Notes under the pieces: model-generated | Seen by the model: the letters and a program-made list of their open reading frames with translations, nothing else | Databases searched by the model: none | Told to the model about the DNA's origin: nothing | NCBI RefSeq assembly: GCF_003600355.1 | Contig: NZ_CP032416.1 | Coordinates: 2,066,183-2,130,182, forward strand | Source of the DNA: Clostridium fermenticellae | GTDB lineage: Bacteria > Bacillota > Clostridia > Clostridiales > Clostridiaceae | Length of the DNA stretch: 64,000 nt | Reading direction: 5' to 3' | Shown: piece after piece, positions 9,471-19,098 of the stretch | Layout: every line of letters begins with the position of its first letter | How positions within the stretch are numbered: position 1 is the stretch's first letter | Made by a program: the position numbers and the translations under genes

Positions 9471-10478
9471 CTAATTATTATTCATAGCCTTTATCTGTGC
9501 TATCATCTCAGGTATTACTTTAGTGTAATCACCAACTATAGCAAGGTCTGCAGCCTGCATTATTGCAGCTGAATCATCCTTGTTTATAGCAACTATATAA
9601 TCACTGTCCTGCATTCCTGCAAGATGCTGTATTGCTCCGGATATTCCACAGGCTATATATAGATCAGGTCTTACAGTTTTTCCTGTTTGTCCTACCTGAT
9701 ATGCCTTATCTATCCAGCCATTATCTACTGCCGCACGTGAGGCTGATATTGTTCCGCCCAGTACGTCTGCAAGTTCTTTAAGCATGTCAAAGCCTTCAGG
9801 TCCGCCAAGTCCTCTTCCGCCCGATACAAGAACCTTTGCATCTCCTATATCTGCAATATTTTTAGCCGATTTTACTACTTCCTGTATTTTTGTTCTTATA
9901 TCTTCTTCTTTAACATCTATATCTACTTTCTCTATTTTTCCTTTTCTTGATGTATCCTTATCAAGTTTTTCAAATACACCGGGTCTTACTGTTGACATCT
10001 GGGGTCTGTTGTCCGTGCAGGCTATTGTTGCCATCAGGTTTCCTCCAAATGCAGGTCTTGTCATAAGAAGGTTCTTTCCTTCTCCGTCTATATCAAGTCC
10101 CGTACAATCTGCTGTAAGTCCTGTTGAAAGTCTTGCAGATACCCTGGGTCCGAGATCCCTTCCTATAAATGTTGCACCAACTAAAAGTATCTCCGGTTTT
10201 CTTGCATTAACAAGTTCATGTATAACATTTGCATATGCGTCTGTCGTATACTGTTTCAAGTTTGGATTGTCTACACATATAACATTGTCTGCACCGTAAG
10301 ATACCAATTCTTCTGCCAGATGTTCCACTCCGCTTCCAAGAAGAATGGCAGTTACTTCCTCTCCTAATTTATCTGCCAGTTCCTTTCCTTTTCCTGCTAA
10401 TTCAAGGGCTACTTTCTGAAGCTTGCCGTCCCTTTGTTCAGCAAATACCCATACACCTTTATAATCTGCTATACTCAT
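9471..10478 (-). CDS. etfA: electron transfer flavoprotein alpha subunit
   Basis: 335 residues, the usual length. The C-terminal FAD domain is clear: SGGRGLGGPEGF, SRAAVDNGWI, QVGQTGKTVRPDLYIACGIS and HLAGM. It pairs with EtfB (21 bases upstream) to carry electrons to butyryl-CoA dehydrogenase; in clostridia this complex can bifurcate electrons from NADH to crotonyl-CoA and ferredoxin. It is the last gene of the crt operon and is followed by a strong terminator. Codons here are noticeably richer in G and C than in crt or hbd. Confidence 0.95.
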   Translation of the reverse strand: MSIADYKGVWVFAEQRDGKLQKVALELAGKGKELADKLGEEVTAILLGSGVEHLAEELVSYGADNVICVDNPNLKQYTTDAYANVIHELVNARKPEILLVGATFIGRDLGPRVSARLSTGLTADCTGLDIDGEGKNLLMTRPAFGGNLMATIACTDNRPQMSTVRPGVFEKLDKDTSRKGKIEKVDIDVKEEDIRTKIQEVVKSAKNIADIGDAKVLVSGGRGLGGPEGFDMLKELADVLGGTISASRAAVDNGWIDKAYQVGQTGKTVRPDLYIACGISGAIQHLAGMQDSDYIVAINKDDSAAIMQAADLAIVGDYTKVIPEMIAQIKAMNNN

Positions 10479-10499
10479 GTTTAAATCCCTCCTATAAAT

Positions 10500-11279
10500 T
10501 TAGATGAAATGTTTTTCTTTAAGTTTTGCGACTCCATATGCAGCTGCTTCTTTGAATGGTTTATCTACAATTTCTCCCTTTCCTTTTGCTGCTTTTGGCC
10601 AGGATTTCTTAACCTTTGTAGGTGAACCTTTGAGTCCAAGAAGGGATTTATCTACATCAATATCATCTGCCGTCCATAATTTTACTTCCCTCTTGTAAGC
10701 ATCAAATATCTTTGACATATACATATATCTCGGTTCATTCAATTCTTTTATTGCAGTCAAAAGAACCGGTGTCTTTACTTTTATCATCTCATATCCATCT
10801 TCAAGTGATTTCTTTACAGTAAGTTCGTTCCCGTCTACCTTTACATCCTCTACATATGTTACCTGAGGAATTCCGAGGTGCTCTGCTATTTCAGGTCCTA
10901 CCTGTGCGGTATCTCCATCTATAGCCTGTCTGCCTGCAAATACTATGTCATAGTCAAGTTTTCTGAGTGCACCTGCAAGTGCATTTGATGTTGCTAAAGT
11001 ATCTGCTCCTGCAAATGCCCTGTCGGAGATCAATATTGCCTCATCTGCACCCATTGCGAGAGCCTCTCTTAAAGCCCTGTCGGCCTGTGGAGGTCCCATG
11101 CTTATTACTGTTACTTTTGCCCCCTGACTTTCTTTTAACTCAATAGCACCTTCAAGTGCATTTTTATCATCGGGGTTTATTATAGATGGAACTCCTTCTC
11201 TTATAAGTGTCCCGGTCTTTGGATCTATCTTAACTTCGTTGGTATCAGGTACCTGTTTTAAGCAAACTACTATATTCAT
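10500..11279 (-). CDS. etfB: electron transfer flavoprotein beta subunit
   Basis: 259 residues with the EtfB signatures: N-terminal MNIVVCLKQVPDTNEVKID, central MGADEAILISDRAFAGADT, and the nucleotide-binding AGRQAIDGDTAQVGPEIAE. It binds the second flavin in bifurcating clostridial Etf. It lies 13 bases after bcd and 21 before etfA, within the same transcript. Its base composition matches bcd and etfA rather than the upstream genes. Confidence 0.95.
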   Translation of the reverse strand: MNIVVCLKQVPDTNEVKIDPKTGTLIREGVPSIINPDDKNALEGAIELKESQGAKVTVISMGPPQADRALREALAMGADEAILISDRAFAGADTLATSNALAGALRKLDYDIVFAGRQAIDGDTAQVGPEIAEHLGIPQVTYVEDVKVDGNELTVKKSLEDGYEMIKVKTPVLLTAIKELNEPRYMYMSKIFDAYKREVKLWTADDIDVDKSLLGLKGSPTKVKKSWPKAAKGKGEIVDKPFKEAAAYGVAKLKEKHFI

Positions 11280-11292
11280 ATGTTTAACCCTC

Positions 11293-12435
11293 CTATTTCT
11301 TTAACAAATTGCCCGAGATAACCATCTTTTGAACTTCTGATGTTCCTTCATATATTTCTGTTATCTTGGCATCTCTCATCATTCTCTCGAGCGGATAATC
11401 CTTGGTGTATCCATAGCCACCAAGAATCTGCACTGCCTTGGTTGTTACAGCCATTGCAGTTTCTGCCGCAAACAATTTTGCCTGTGCTGCATCTACTGTA
11501 AATGGAAGTCCTTCCTGCTTTCTCCATGCTGCTTTGTATACAAGATATTTTGCTGCCTCTACTTTAGTGTCCATTTCAGCTACATACCACTGCAGTCCCT
11601 GGAATGCTGCTATAGGTCTACCAAATTGCTTTCTTTCCTTCATATAGTTTATAGCATATTCAAGTGCCCCTTCTGCTATTCCAAGAGCCTGTGCGGCTAT
11701 TCCTATTCTGCCGCCGTCAAGTGTTGTCATCGCAACTTTAAAACCTTTTCCTTCTTTTCCTAAAAGGTTTTCTTCCGGTACTTTTAAATCTTCAAATATA
11801 AGTTCTGTTGTTGAAGATCCCCTGATCCCCATCTTGTCTTCTACTTTTCCTATTGTGAAACCGGGCATTCCCCTTTCAATTACAAATGCTGATATTCCCC
11901 TTGTGCCCTTGCTCCTGTCTGTCATTGCAAAAGTTACAAAAGTGTCTGCATATCCTCCATTTGTTATAAATATCTTGGAGCCATTTAATATGTAACTGTC
12001 TCCTTCTTTCCTTGCCGTTGTCTGCTGTGCTGCAGAATCTGTTCCTGCATTAGGCTCAGTTAATGCAAATGCACCTATTTTCTTTCCGCTCAATAGATCC
12101 GGGAGGAATTTTTTCTTCTGCTCCTCTGTTCCGAAGTTATATATTGGCCAGCAGCATAGTGATGTATGTGCTGAAAACGCCGTTGAAGTAGTTGTGCATG
12201 CTTTTGCAAGTTCCTCTACTATCAGTATATAACTTAAATAATCGGCACCGGCTCCGCCTAATTCTTCAGGATAAGGCATACCCAGCATCTCATATTTTGC
12301 CATTTTTCTCATTGTTTCTATCGGGTATTTTTCTTCTGCGTCAACTTCTTTTGCAAGTGGCTCTACCTCATTTTTTACAAATTCAGCTGCCATCTGTTTT
12401 ATTAATTCTTGCTCCTTCGTTAATGCAAATTTCAT
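11293..12435 (-). CDS. bcd: butyryl-CoA (short-chain acyl-CoA) dehydrogenase
   Basis: 380 residues, the standard acyl-CoA dehydrogenase length. FAD-binding segments (FALTEPNAGTDSAAQQTT, FITNGGYADTFVTFA) and the C-terminal ITEIYEGTSEVQKMVIS with the catalytic Glu are present. It reduces crotonyl-CoA to butyryl-CoA using Etf electrons. A GGAGG site precedes ATG 12435. Gene order bcd-etfB-etfA is the usual clostridial one. Confidence 0.95.
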   Translation of the reverse strand: MKFALTKEQELIKQMAAEFVKNEVEPLAKEVDAEEKYPIETMRKMAKYEMLGMPYPEELGGAGADYLSYILIVEELAKACTTTSTAFSAHTSLCCWPIYNFGTEEQKKKFLPDLLSGKKIGAFALTEPNAGTDSAAQQTTARKEGDSYILNGSKIFITNGGYADTFVTFAMTDRSKGTRGISAFVIERGMPGFTIGKVEDKMGIRGSSTTELIFEDLKVPEENLLGKEGKGFKVAMTTLDGGRIGIAAQALGIAEGALEYAINYMKERKQFGRPIAAFQGLQWYVAEMDTKVEAAKYLVYKAAWRKQEGLPFTVDAAQAKLFAAETAMAVTTKAVQILGGYGYTKDYPLERMMRDAKITEIYEGTSEVQKMVISGNLLKK

Positions 12436-12513
12436 AATTAATCCTCCTTTTAATTTAAATCAATATTTAATGTACTTTTCTATTAATGACTTTACATGAT
12501 TAAAATTATTATC

Positions 12514-12936
12514 TTAATTCTTTTTAGGCGGCATAACTAATGCTTCTCCATCAATAACAACCTTACCATCCTGATTAGTGCATACTGTTTTCAATTTGAC
12601 TCTGTTTTTCTCTACATTTATCCCTATAACCTCTACTTCTGCCTTTATCGTATCTCCAATGTGAACCGGTTTTGTAAATTTCACCTGCTGTCCCATATAT
12701 ATAGTTCCTGGTCCTGGAAGATGCATTCCCAGACAAGTTGAAATAAGTCCTGTTACCAATATTCCATGTGCTATTCTGCCTTTGAACATTGTCTTTTCTG
12801 ATACAACCTGATTTATGTGAGCTGGATTTAAATCTCCAGTAATTCCAGCAAACATATACACATCTGTTTCAGATATAGTCTTTTCAACAGAAACCTTATC
12901 ACCTAATTTTATTTCATTAATACTTAACCCCTGCAT
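12514..12936 (-). CDS. MaoC-like (R)-specific enoyl-CoA hydratase
   Basis: A 140-residue hot-dog-fold protein with the R-hydratase signature FAGITGDLNPAHIN (catalytic Asp and His), followed by GRIAHGILVTGL. Such enzymes interconvert crotonyl-CoA and (R)-3-hydroxybutyryl-CoA. Having it in one operon with the S-specific crotonase (crt) and Hbd gives routes from both 3-hydroxybutyryl-CoA isomers. This supports a catabolic role for the cluster, for example on (R)-3-hydroxybutyrate; that is inference. It lies 126 bases after hbd and 78 before bcd. Confidence 0.88.
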   Translation of the reverse strand: MQGLSINEIKLGDKVSVEKTISETDVYMFAGITGDLNPAHINQVVSEKTMFKGRIAHGILVTGLISTCLGMHLPGPGTIYMGQQVKFTKPVHIGDTIKAEVEVIGINVEKNRVKLKTVCTNQDGKVVIDGEALVMPPKKN

Positions 12937-13062
12937 AACTTATCCTCCCTGTATAATTTAATAAATATGACTTATATAAAAATTCTAATAAAGAATTAAT
13001 GGTCCCCGGCTTTTTTTAAGTCCACAGCCTTGATCCTTTTATATTATTCTTTTAGCAAACGT

Positions 13063-13908
13063 TTACTTGGTGTAATCATAAAATCCCCTACCGGTTTTTC
13101 TTCCAAGGTATTTTGCCCTAACCATTTTTCTCAATAATGGATGAGGCCTGTATTTTGAATCTCCAAATTCTGAATACAATACTTCCATAATAGCCAGGCA
13201 AATATCATTACCTATTAAATCTGCTAAGGCCAAGGGTCCTATTGGATGATTTGCGCCTAATTGTATTGCTAAATCAATATCCTTGGCAGTAGCAACATTA
13301 TCTGATAAAATTCCAACTGCTTCATTTATCATAGGTATTAGTATTCTATTAACGACAAAGCCAGGAGCTTCTTCGACTTCTACTGGATTCTTTTTTAACC
13401 TTTTAGCAATATCAATTATTGTTTTCTTTGTTTCTTCAGATGTAACAATTCCTTTTATTACCTCTACCAATTTCATCATTTGAACAGGATTAAAAAAATG
13501 CATTCCTATTACTTTATCCGGCCTATTTGTGACACTTGCTATATCTGTTATTGATAATGATGATGTATTAGTTGCAAGTATGGCTTCTTTCTTGCATATT
13601 GTATCTAATTCCTTAAATACCTTTTTCTTAATTTCCATATTCTCAATAGCAGCTTCTATAACTAAGTCTGCTTCTTTTGCCAAACTCATATCTGTTGTAA
13701 TTGTTATCCTATTTATAATCTCGTCTTTTTCATTTTCTGATAATTTTCCTTTTTGAATGCTTTTTGTAAAGCTTTCAGTTATCATCTTAAGACCTCTTTG
13801 AACAAATCTTTCTTCTATATCTCTCATCGTTACTTTATATCCTGATTGAGCAAAAGTCTGAGCAATCCCTGATCCCATAGTTCCTGCGCCTAAAACAAAT
13901 ATTCTCAT
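13063..13908 (-). CDS. hbd: 3-hydroxybutyryl-CoA dehydrogenase
   Basis: 281 residues, typical Hbd length. The NAD-binding [17 protein letters not shown] lies at the N-terminus, and the active-site region [16 protein letters not shown] plus the C-terminal dimerisation domain ([16 protein letters not shown]) are present. It interconverts acetoacetyl-CoA and (S)-3-hydroxybutyryl-CoA. It follows crt by 79 bases in the same operon. Its codon use is AT-rich, like crt. Confidence 0.95.
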   Translation of the reverse strand: MRIFVLGAGTMGSGIAQTFAQSGYKVTMRDIEERFVQRGLKMITESFTKSIQKGKLSENEKDEIINRITITTDMSLAKEADLVIEAAIENMEIKKKVFKELDTICKKEAILATNTSSLSITDIASVTNRPDKVIGMHFFNPVQMMKLVEVIKGIVTSEETKKTIIDIAKRLKKNPVEVEEAPGFVVNRILIPMINEAVGILSDNVATAKDIDLAIQLGANHPIGPLALADLIGNDICLAIMEVLYSEFGDSKYRPHPLLRKMVRAKYLGRKTGRGFYDYTK

Positions 13909-13987
13909 ATTTTTATTCCTCCATGTAAAATTTGTTCATAGTATTACATCATCTATTAATTGAATTTTATACGGCTAATATTTTAGA

Positions 13988-14767
13988 CTATTTATTATTA
14001 AAGTTTGCTTTTCTTTTTTCCAAAAATGCAGACATTCCTTCTCTTTGATCTTCTGTTGCAAAACATAAACCAAACAAATCTTTTTCAATTGACATTCCTG
14101 TTCCTATATCAGTTTCTGATCCTCTATTTATAGATGTTTTAGCATATTTTATTGCTAACTGAGCTTTTGAAGCAATATTTTTTGCTAAATCTAAAGCTTC
14201 CGGCATTAAATTGTCATGCTCTACAACTGTATTTACCAATCCTAATTTTTCTGCTTCGTCAGCACCAACCACATTAGTAGTAAATATCAATTCTTTAGCT
14301 TTTCCAATTCCAACTAAACGTGAAAGTCTTTGAGTTCCAGCAAAGCCAGGAGTAATTCCAAGTCCTACTTCTGGTTGTCCAAATTTTGCTTTTTCTGAAG
14401 CTATTCTTATATCGCAGCTCATAGCCAGTTCGCAGCCTCCACCAAGTGCAAATCCATTTACGGCAGCAATAACTGGTTTTTCCATAAGCTCTATTTTTCT
14501 AAATACCTTTAATCCCAATTCTGCAAATTTCCTGCCTTCTTCTGGTGTCTTATCCTTCATTTCTGATATATCTGCACCAGCTACAAAAGCCTTTCCTTTA
14601 CCAGTTATTATTAGTACATAAATATCTTTGTCTTCAACAATTTCATCTAACACTTTATCAAGTTCATTTAATACATCACTATTTAAAGCATTAAGTACAT
14701 GAGATCTATTAAAACTTAAGATAGCAATATGATCCTTCTTATCTAAAATAATGTTTTCATACTCCAT
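13988..14767 (-). CDS. crt: crotonase (3-hydroxybutyryl-CoA dehydratase)
   Basis: A 259-residue enoyl-CoA hydratase family protein. The oxyanion-hole segments are clear: AFVAGADISEMKD and NGFALGGGCELAMSCDIR, followed by FGQPEVGLGITPGFAGTQR with the catalytic Glu. It hydrates or dehydrates the (S)-3-hydroxybutyryl-CoA/crotonyl-CoA pair. It is first in the operon, with GGAGGGA before ATG 14767 and a sigma-54-type promoter 28-43 bases upstream. It ends with TAG, another intact gene using that stop. Confidence 0.95.
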   Translation of the reverse strand: MEYENIILDKKDHIAILSFNRSHVLNALNSDVLNELDKVLDEIVEDKDIYVLIITGKGKAFVAGADISEMKDKTPEEGRKFAELGLKVFRKIELMEKPVIAAVNGFALGGGCELAMSCDIRIASEKAKFGQPEVGLGITPGFAGTQRLSRLVGIGKAKELIFTTNVVGADEAEKLGLVNTVVEHDNLMPEALDLAKNIASKAQLAIKYAKTSINRGSETDIGTGMSIEKDLFGLCFATEDQREGMSAFLEKRKANFNNK

Positions 14768-14794
14768 AATTATCCCTCCTCACTTCTATCTATT

Positions 14795-14810
14795 AGCAAT
14801 AAGCATACCA
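14795..14810 (-). promoter_or_regulatory. sigma-54 (-24/-12) promoter of the crt operon
   Basis: Minus strand TGGTAT-GCTTA-TTGCT, with the invariant GG and GC at the right spacing. About 30 bases further upstream an imperfect palindrome, ACAAAGATCTTGT, could be an activator site (weak). Confidence 0.75.
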
Positions 14811-15015
14811 AACTCACTTTAATCCTTATAAATCCACAAGATCTTTGTTACGACAGATAAAATGTCTAAATATTTAGCGAATTTATATTGTATACTATTT
14901 TTACACTCTCTAAAAAAAGTCATGCTTTTACTTTGTATAGTATAGAAAATTAAAAATTGTCTATATATTTTACATGTATAAGTTATTAACATCTATCTCA
15001 GTTATATTTGCTCAA

Positions 15016-15043
15016 TTGAATATTATCAATTACAGTTTATAAT
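15016..15043 (+). promoter_or_regulatory. sigma-A promoter of GNAT-malQ
   Basis: TTGAAT (15016-15021), a 16-base spacer and TATAAT (15038-15043), about 30 bases before the ribosome-binding site of the GNAT gene. Confidence 0.6.
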
Positions 15044-15074
15044 AGAATTATAGTTTAATAAAAAGGAGATTTTT

Positions 15075-15563
15075 ATGAAAATAAACATTAGACAGGTAAC
15101 AATAGATGATTTGGATAGAATCGCAGAAATTGAAGAAATATGTTTTCCAAAAGCAGAGGCAGCTTTAAAAGAATCTATCAGGTCCCGCATAGAAGCATTT
15201 TCCAACTGCTTTTTTGCAGCAGAAGTAAATAATGAGATTATAGGCTTTATAAATGGATGTAAAATAAATGGCACTGAAATTTATGATGAGCTCTATGAAA
15301 ATTCTAAATTACATATTAAGAACGGGAAATATCAAACTATATTTGGACTTGATGTTATACCTGAATACCGTAAAAGGGGAATAGCAGCAAAACTTATGAA
15401 TTATATGATAGAAAAGGCAAAAGAAGATAACTGCAGAGGACTAATTTTAACCTGCAAATATAAATTGATTCATTATTACGAAAAATTCGGATATATAAAT
15501 AAAGGTATATCTAAATCAGTACACGGTGGAGCTGTATGGTACGACATGATATTAAAATTTTAA
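15075..15563 (+). CDS. GNAT family N-acetyltransferase
   Basis: 162 residues with the GNAT acetyl-CoA loop: GLDVIPEYRKRGIAAKLMNY (motif A, R-x-x-G-I/A), then GLILTCKYKLIHYYEKFGY (motif B). It acetylates an amine; the substrate is unknown, and the family includes serotonin/aralkylamine-type and ribosomal-protein acetylases. An AAGGAG site lies 7 bases before ATG 15075. malQ starts 19 bases after its stop, so the two are co-transcribed, though no functional link is evident. Confidence 0.88.
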   Translation: MKINIRQVTIDDLDRIAEIEEICFPKAEAALKESIRSRIEAFSNCFFAAEVNNEIIGFINGCKINGTEIYDELYENSKLHIKNGKYQTIFGLDVIPEYRKRGIAAKLMNYMIEKAKEDNCRGLILTCKYKLIHYYEKFGYINKGISKSVHGGAVWYDMILKF

Positions 15564-15582
15564 TGAATAAAGGGGATAGGGA

Positions 15583-17061
15583 ATGATTACAAGAAGCAGT
15601 GGTATTTTGATGCATATTACATCCTTACCTAATCCATATGGTATTGGAACCTTTGGCAAAGAAGCTTATGAGTTTGTGGATTTTTTAGCAAAAGCAGGAC
15701 AAAGCTACTGGCAGATACTGCCGATAGGACCAACAGGATATGGAGATTCTCCTTACCAGTCCTTTTCAACCTTTGCAGGAAATCCATATTTTATAGATTT
15801 AGATTTGCTTAGAGAGCAGGAATTACTTAAAAAAGAAGATTATGAAAACGTAGATTTTGGTAATAGCCCTGAAAGAGTAGACTATAAAAAAATATTTAAC
15901 AATAAATTACCTATTCTAAGAATTGCTTTTAAAAATAGTAAGAAAAAATATAAAAATGAGATAGAAGAATTCAAAGCTGAAAATAAAGCCTGGCTTGAAG
16001 ATTATGCTTTATACATGGCTGTAAAATCAAATTTTGCTTTAAAGTCATGGCAGGAATGGGATGAAGATATTAAGTTAAGAAATAAAAAGGCATTAAATTA
16101 TTATAAACAAGCATTGAAAGAGGAAATAGAGTATTGGATATTTTTACAATATATATTCTTTTATCAATGGACTAAATTAAAAAAGTATGCAAATGATAAT
16201 GGTATAAAAATTATTGGTGATATCCCAATTTATGTAGCTGAAGACAGTGCGGATATCTGGGCGAATGCAGAGGTATTTATGCTTGATAAAGAAAAAAGAC
16301 CAATTGCTGTTTCTGGATGCCCACCTGATGACTTTTCGGTTTCGGGACAATTATGGGGAAATCCTATATATAACTGGGGCTACTTAGAAAAAACAAATTA
16401 TAAATGGTGGATTGAAAGGATCAAGAGGAATATTGCTTTGTATGATGTAACAAGAATAGATCATTTTAGGGGATTTAAGTCCTTCTGGCAGGTTCCTTAC
16501 GGTGAATCAACAGCAGTAAATGGCAAATGGGTAAAAGGACCGGGAATAAATCTGTTTAATGCGATAAAAAAAGCTCTTGGCGAAGTAGATATAATTGCAG
16601 AAGATCTAGGATATTTAACTAAGGAAGTTATAGCTTTCAGGAATGCAGCTGGCTATCCAGGAATGAAAGTATTGGAATTTGCTTTTGATACAAGAGAAGA
16701 GAGTATATATTTACCTCACAATTATGAAAGAAATTGTATAGTTTATACAGGAACCCATGACAATGATACTGTTATGGGATGGTTTAAAAATGCTGAAAAG
16801 AACGATATTGAATTTGCAAAAAGATATTTAAAATTAGACAAAAAAGAAGGCTACAATTGGGGATTTATAAGAGGGGCATTAAGTTCAGTGGCAAAGTTAT
16901 CTATAGCACAAATTCAAGATTACTTAGGGCTTGGAAGTGAAGCCAGAATGAATATACCATCTACCTTAGGAGAAAACTGGATTTGGAGAGTGAAGAAGGA
17001 ATATTTAAATGAAAATTTGGCAGAAAAAATCAATAATATTACAAAATTATACGGAAGATAA
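15583..17061 (+). CDS. malQ: 4-alpha-glucanotransferase (amylomaltase, GH77)
   Basis: 492 residues, the standard bacterial MalQ length. GH77 hallmarks are visible: SGILMHITSLPNPYGIGTFG at the start, IGDIPIYVAEDSADIWAN, the catalytic nucleophile region YDVTRIDHFRGF, the acid/base segment DIIAEDLGYLT, and YTGTHDNDTVMGW. It transfers maltodextrin chains between acceptors in glycogen or maltose metabolism in the cytosol. It lies downstream of a GNAT gene and is followed directly by palindromic element copy 2. Confidence 0.95.
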   Translation: MITRSSGILMHITSLPNPYGIGTFGKEAYEFVDFLAKAGQSYWQILPIGPTGYGDSPYQSFSTFAGNPYFIDLDLLREQELLKKEDYENVDFGNSPERVDYKKIFNNKLPILRIAFKNSKKKYKNEIEEFKAENKAWLEDYALYMAVKSNFALKSWQEWDEDIKLRNKKALNYYKQALKEEIEYWIFLQYIFFYQWTKLKKYANDNGIKIIGDIPIYVAEDSADIWANAEVFMLDKEKRPIAVSGCPPDDFSVSGQLWGNPIYNWGYLEKTNYKWWIERIKRNIALYDVTRIDHFRGFKSFWQVPYGESTAVNGKWVKGPGINLFNAIKKALGEVDIIAEDLGYLTKEVIAFRNAAGYPGMKVLEFAFDTREESIYLPHNYERNCIVYTGTHDNDTVMGWFKNAEKNDIEFAKRYLKLDKKEGYNWGFIRGALSSVAKLSIAQIQDYLGLGSEARMNIPSTLGENWIWRVKKEYLNENLAEKINNITKLYGR

Positions 17062-17068
17062 AAAAGTC

Positions 17069-17328
17069 TATAGGGTTTACAAGTAGAAGCTTAACTTATG
17101 CGCAGACCGGGATTTCTAAAATTAAGGCACATTAAAAAATTTTGTAGTAAGTCTTAGCGAAGCGTTCTTAAAAATCTTAGTAGATTATATATGTTTGAGT
17201 GAAGCAAGTTTATATAATCTGCTTAGATTTTTTAAGCGCAAGCTTAGACTTACTAGAAATTTTTTACGTGACGTATTTTGGAAATCCCGGTCGGAGCATA
17301 AGTTAAGTTATCATTTACAAACCCTATA
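17069..17328. repeat. palindromic element copy 2
   Basis: A 260-base near-palindrome homologous to 3792-4052. The outer ends are TATAGGGTTT and AAACCCTATA; inner complementary blocks flank a tip hairpin with AGTAGATTATATATG and TATATAATCTGCT. It begins 7 bases past malQ and ends 28 before the convergent hcp stop, so it could also serve as a bidirectional transcription end. Confidence 0.87.
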
Positions 17329-17356
17329 ATCTAACTTTTTAATTTCAACACAATCA

Positions 17357-18991
17357 TTAGAAAAATAACTTAATATCATCCTCAACAGTTCCTATGCCTG
17401 CAATTCCAAAGTTATCTACTAACACCTTTGCAATATTAGGTGAAAGAAATGCAGGAAGAGTTGGTCCAAGATGAATATTTTTTACACCCAAATATAACAA
17501 TGCCAGTAATACTATGACTGCTTTTTGCTCATACCATGCTATATTATACACTATAGGCAATTTATTTATATCATCCAATCCAAATATTTCTTTAAGTTTT
17601 AATGCAATGACTGCTAAGGAATATGAATCATTACATTGTCCAGCATCAAGTACACGAGGAATACCATTTATATCTCCCAAATTTAATTTATTGTACTTGT
17701 ATTTTGCACATCCTGCTGTAAGAATAACAGTATCCTTTGGAATTGCCTTTGCAAACTCTGTATAATAATTTCTTGATTTTGCCCTGCCATCACAACCTGC
17801 CATAACAACAAATTTCTTTATTGCACCGCTCTTAACTGCTTCAACAACTTTATCAGCTAAAGCAAAAACTTGATTATGAGCAAAACCTCCAACTATTTCA
17901 CCTTTTTCAATTTCTTTTGGTGGAAGACATTTTTTAGCATGTTCAATAATTGTAGAAAAGTCCTTTTCCTCACCAGATTTACCATCGATATGTTTACATC
18001 CCGGAAAACCAGTTGCACCTGTTGTATATATTCTGTCTTTATAACTATCTTTTGGTGGAACAATACAATTTGAAGTCATTAAAATAGGGCCATTAAAGCT
18101 TTCAAATTCTTCTTTTTGTTTCCACCATGCATTGCCATAATTTCCTGCAAAGTGTTTATATTTCTTAAATGCTGGATAATAGTGTGCTGGCAGCATTTCA
18201 GAGTGAGTATACACATCTACACCTGTTCCCTCTGTCTGCTTAAGAAGCATTTCCATATCTCTTAAATCGTGGCCTGATATTAAAATTCCTGGATTACTGC
18301 GAACTCCTATATTAACCTTAGTTATTTCAGGATTACCATATGCAGAAGTATTTGCCTTATCGAGCAATGCCATTCCATCTACACCATATTTACCTGTTTC
18401 AAGTGTCAATTTAACAAGATCATCAATACTTAAAGAATCATCTAAAGTTTTCGCAAGTGCGCTCTGCAAAAAAGCATCTACCTCTGCATTATCTTGTCCA
18501 AGAACATTTGCGTGTTTACTGTAAGCAGAAAGTCCCTTTAAACCATAAATAATTAATTCCCTCAAACTCCTTATATCTTCATCTTTTGTCGAAAGTACAC
18601 CAACCATTTTTGATTTACTCTTGAATTCTTCTATATTGCTGCCCTCCCATAGAGCTGCATCTGAAAGATTTTCCTTATTATTCAACATATCTATTAGATT
18701 ACTCTTTACTTCCAATGTTTTAGAAATACGAGAAACTATACTATGTTCATCAAAATTTGCATTAGTTATTGTTGTAAACAAGTTTGTAGTTATCATATGA
18801 TTTATATTTTTACTTACTTCTTTTCCTTCTTTTCTCAAACGTGTTGTAACTTCAGAAATTCCTTTGGTAACATAGATAAGTAGATCCTGCATTGCAGCAA
18901 TTTCCGGTGTTTTTCCACACACGCCTCTTTGTGTACATCCAGAACATCCTGCTGTTTCCTGACATTGATAGCAAAACATTTTATTTTCCAT
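17357..18991 (-). CDS. hcp: hydroxylamine reductase (hybrid-cluster protein)
   Basis: 544 residues from ATG 18991, chosen because GGAGGG lies 7 bases upstream; an in-frame ATG at 19006 is part of that ribosome-binding region. The N-terminal cysteines [20 protein letters not shown] bind the cubane cluster. Hybrid-cluster ligands appear in [57 protein letters not shown] and [11 protein letters not shown]. It reduces hydroxylamine and protects against nitric oxide or peroxide stress. The regulator is not seen; the gene is monocistronic here. Confidence 0.95.
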   Translation of the reverse strand: MENKMFCYQCQETAGCSGCTQRGVCGKTPEIAAMQDLLIYVTKGISEVTTRLRKEGKEVSKNINHMITTNLFTTITNANFDEHSIVSRISKTLEVKSNLIDMLNNKENLSDAALWEGSNIEEFKSKSKMVGVLSTKDEDIRSLRELIIYGLKGLSAYSKHANVLGQDNAEVDAFLQSALAKTLDDSLSIDDLVKLTLETGKYGVDGMALLDKANTSAYGNPEITKVNIGVRSNPGILISGHDLRDMEMLLKQTEGTGVDVYTHSEMLPAHYYPAFKKYKHFAGNYGNAWWKQKEEFESFNGPILMTSNCIVPPKDSYKDRIYTTGATGFPGCKHIDGKSGEEKDFSTIIEHAKKCLPPKEIEKGEIVGGFAHNQVFALADKVVEAVKSGAIKKFVVMAGCDGRAKSRNYYTEFAKAIPKDTVILTAGCAKYKYNKLNLGDINGIPRVLDAGQCNDSYSLAVIALKLKEIFGLDDINKLPIVYNIAWYEQKAVIVLLALLYLGVKNIHLGPTLPAFLSPNIAKVLVDNFGIAGIGTVEDDIKLFF

Positions 18992-19098
18992 ATTGATTCC
19001 CTCCATTTTTTTCTTTATCTTTATGATATCTCAATATTAACATTTAAATGGTAGGGAATCAGTAACTTATGTTACATTTTTATTTTTTAATTACTTTG

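Noticed and set aside
9784-10299. 171-codon plus-strand frame opposite etfA
   Set aside because: Antisense shadow of a well-conserved gene; no ribosome-binding site or family match.
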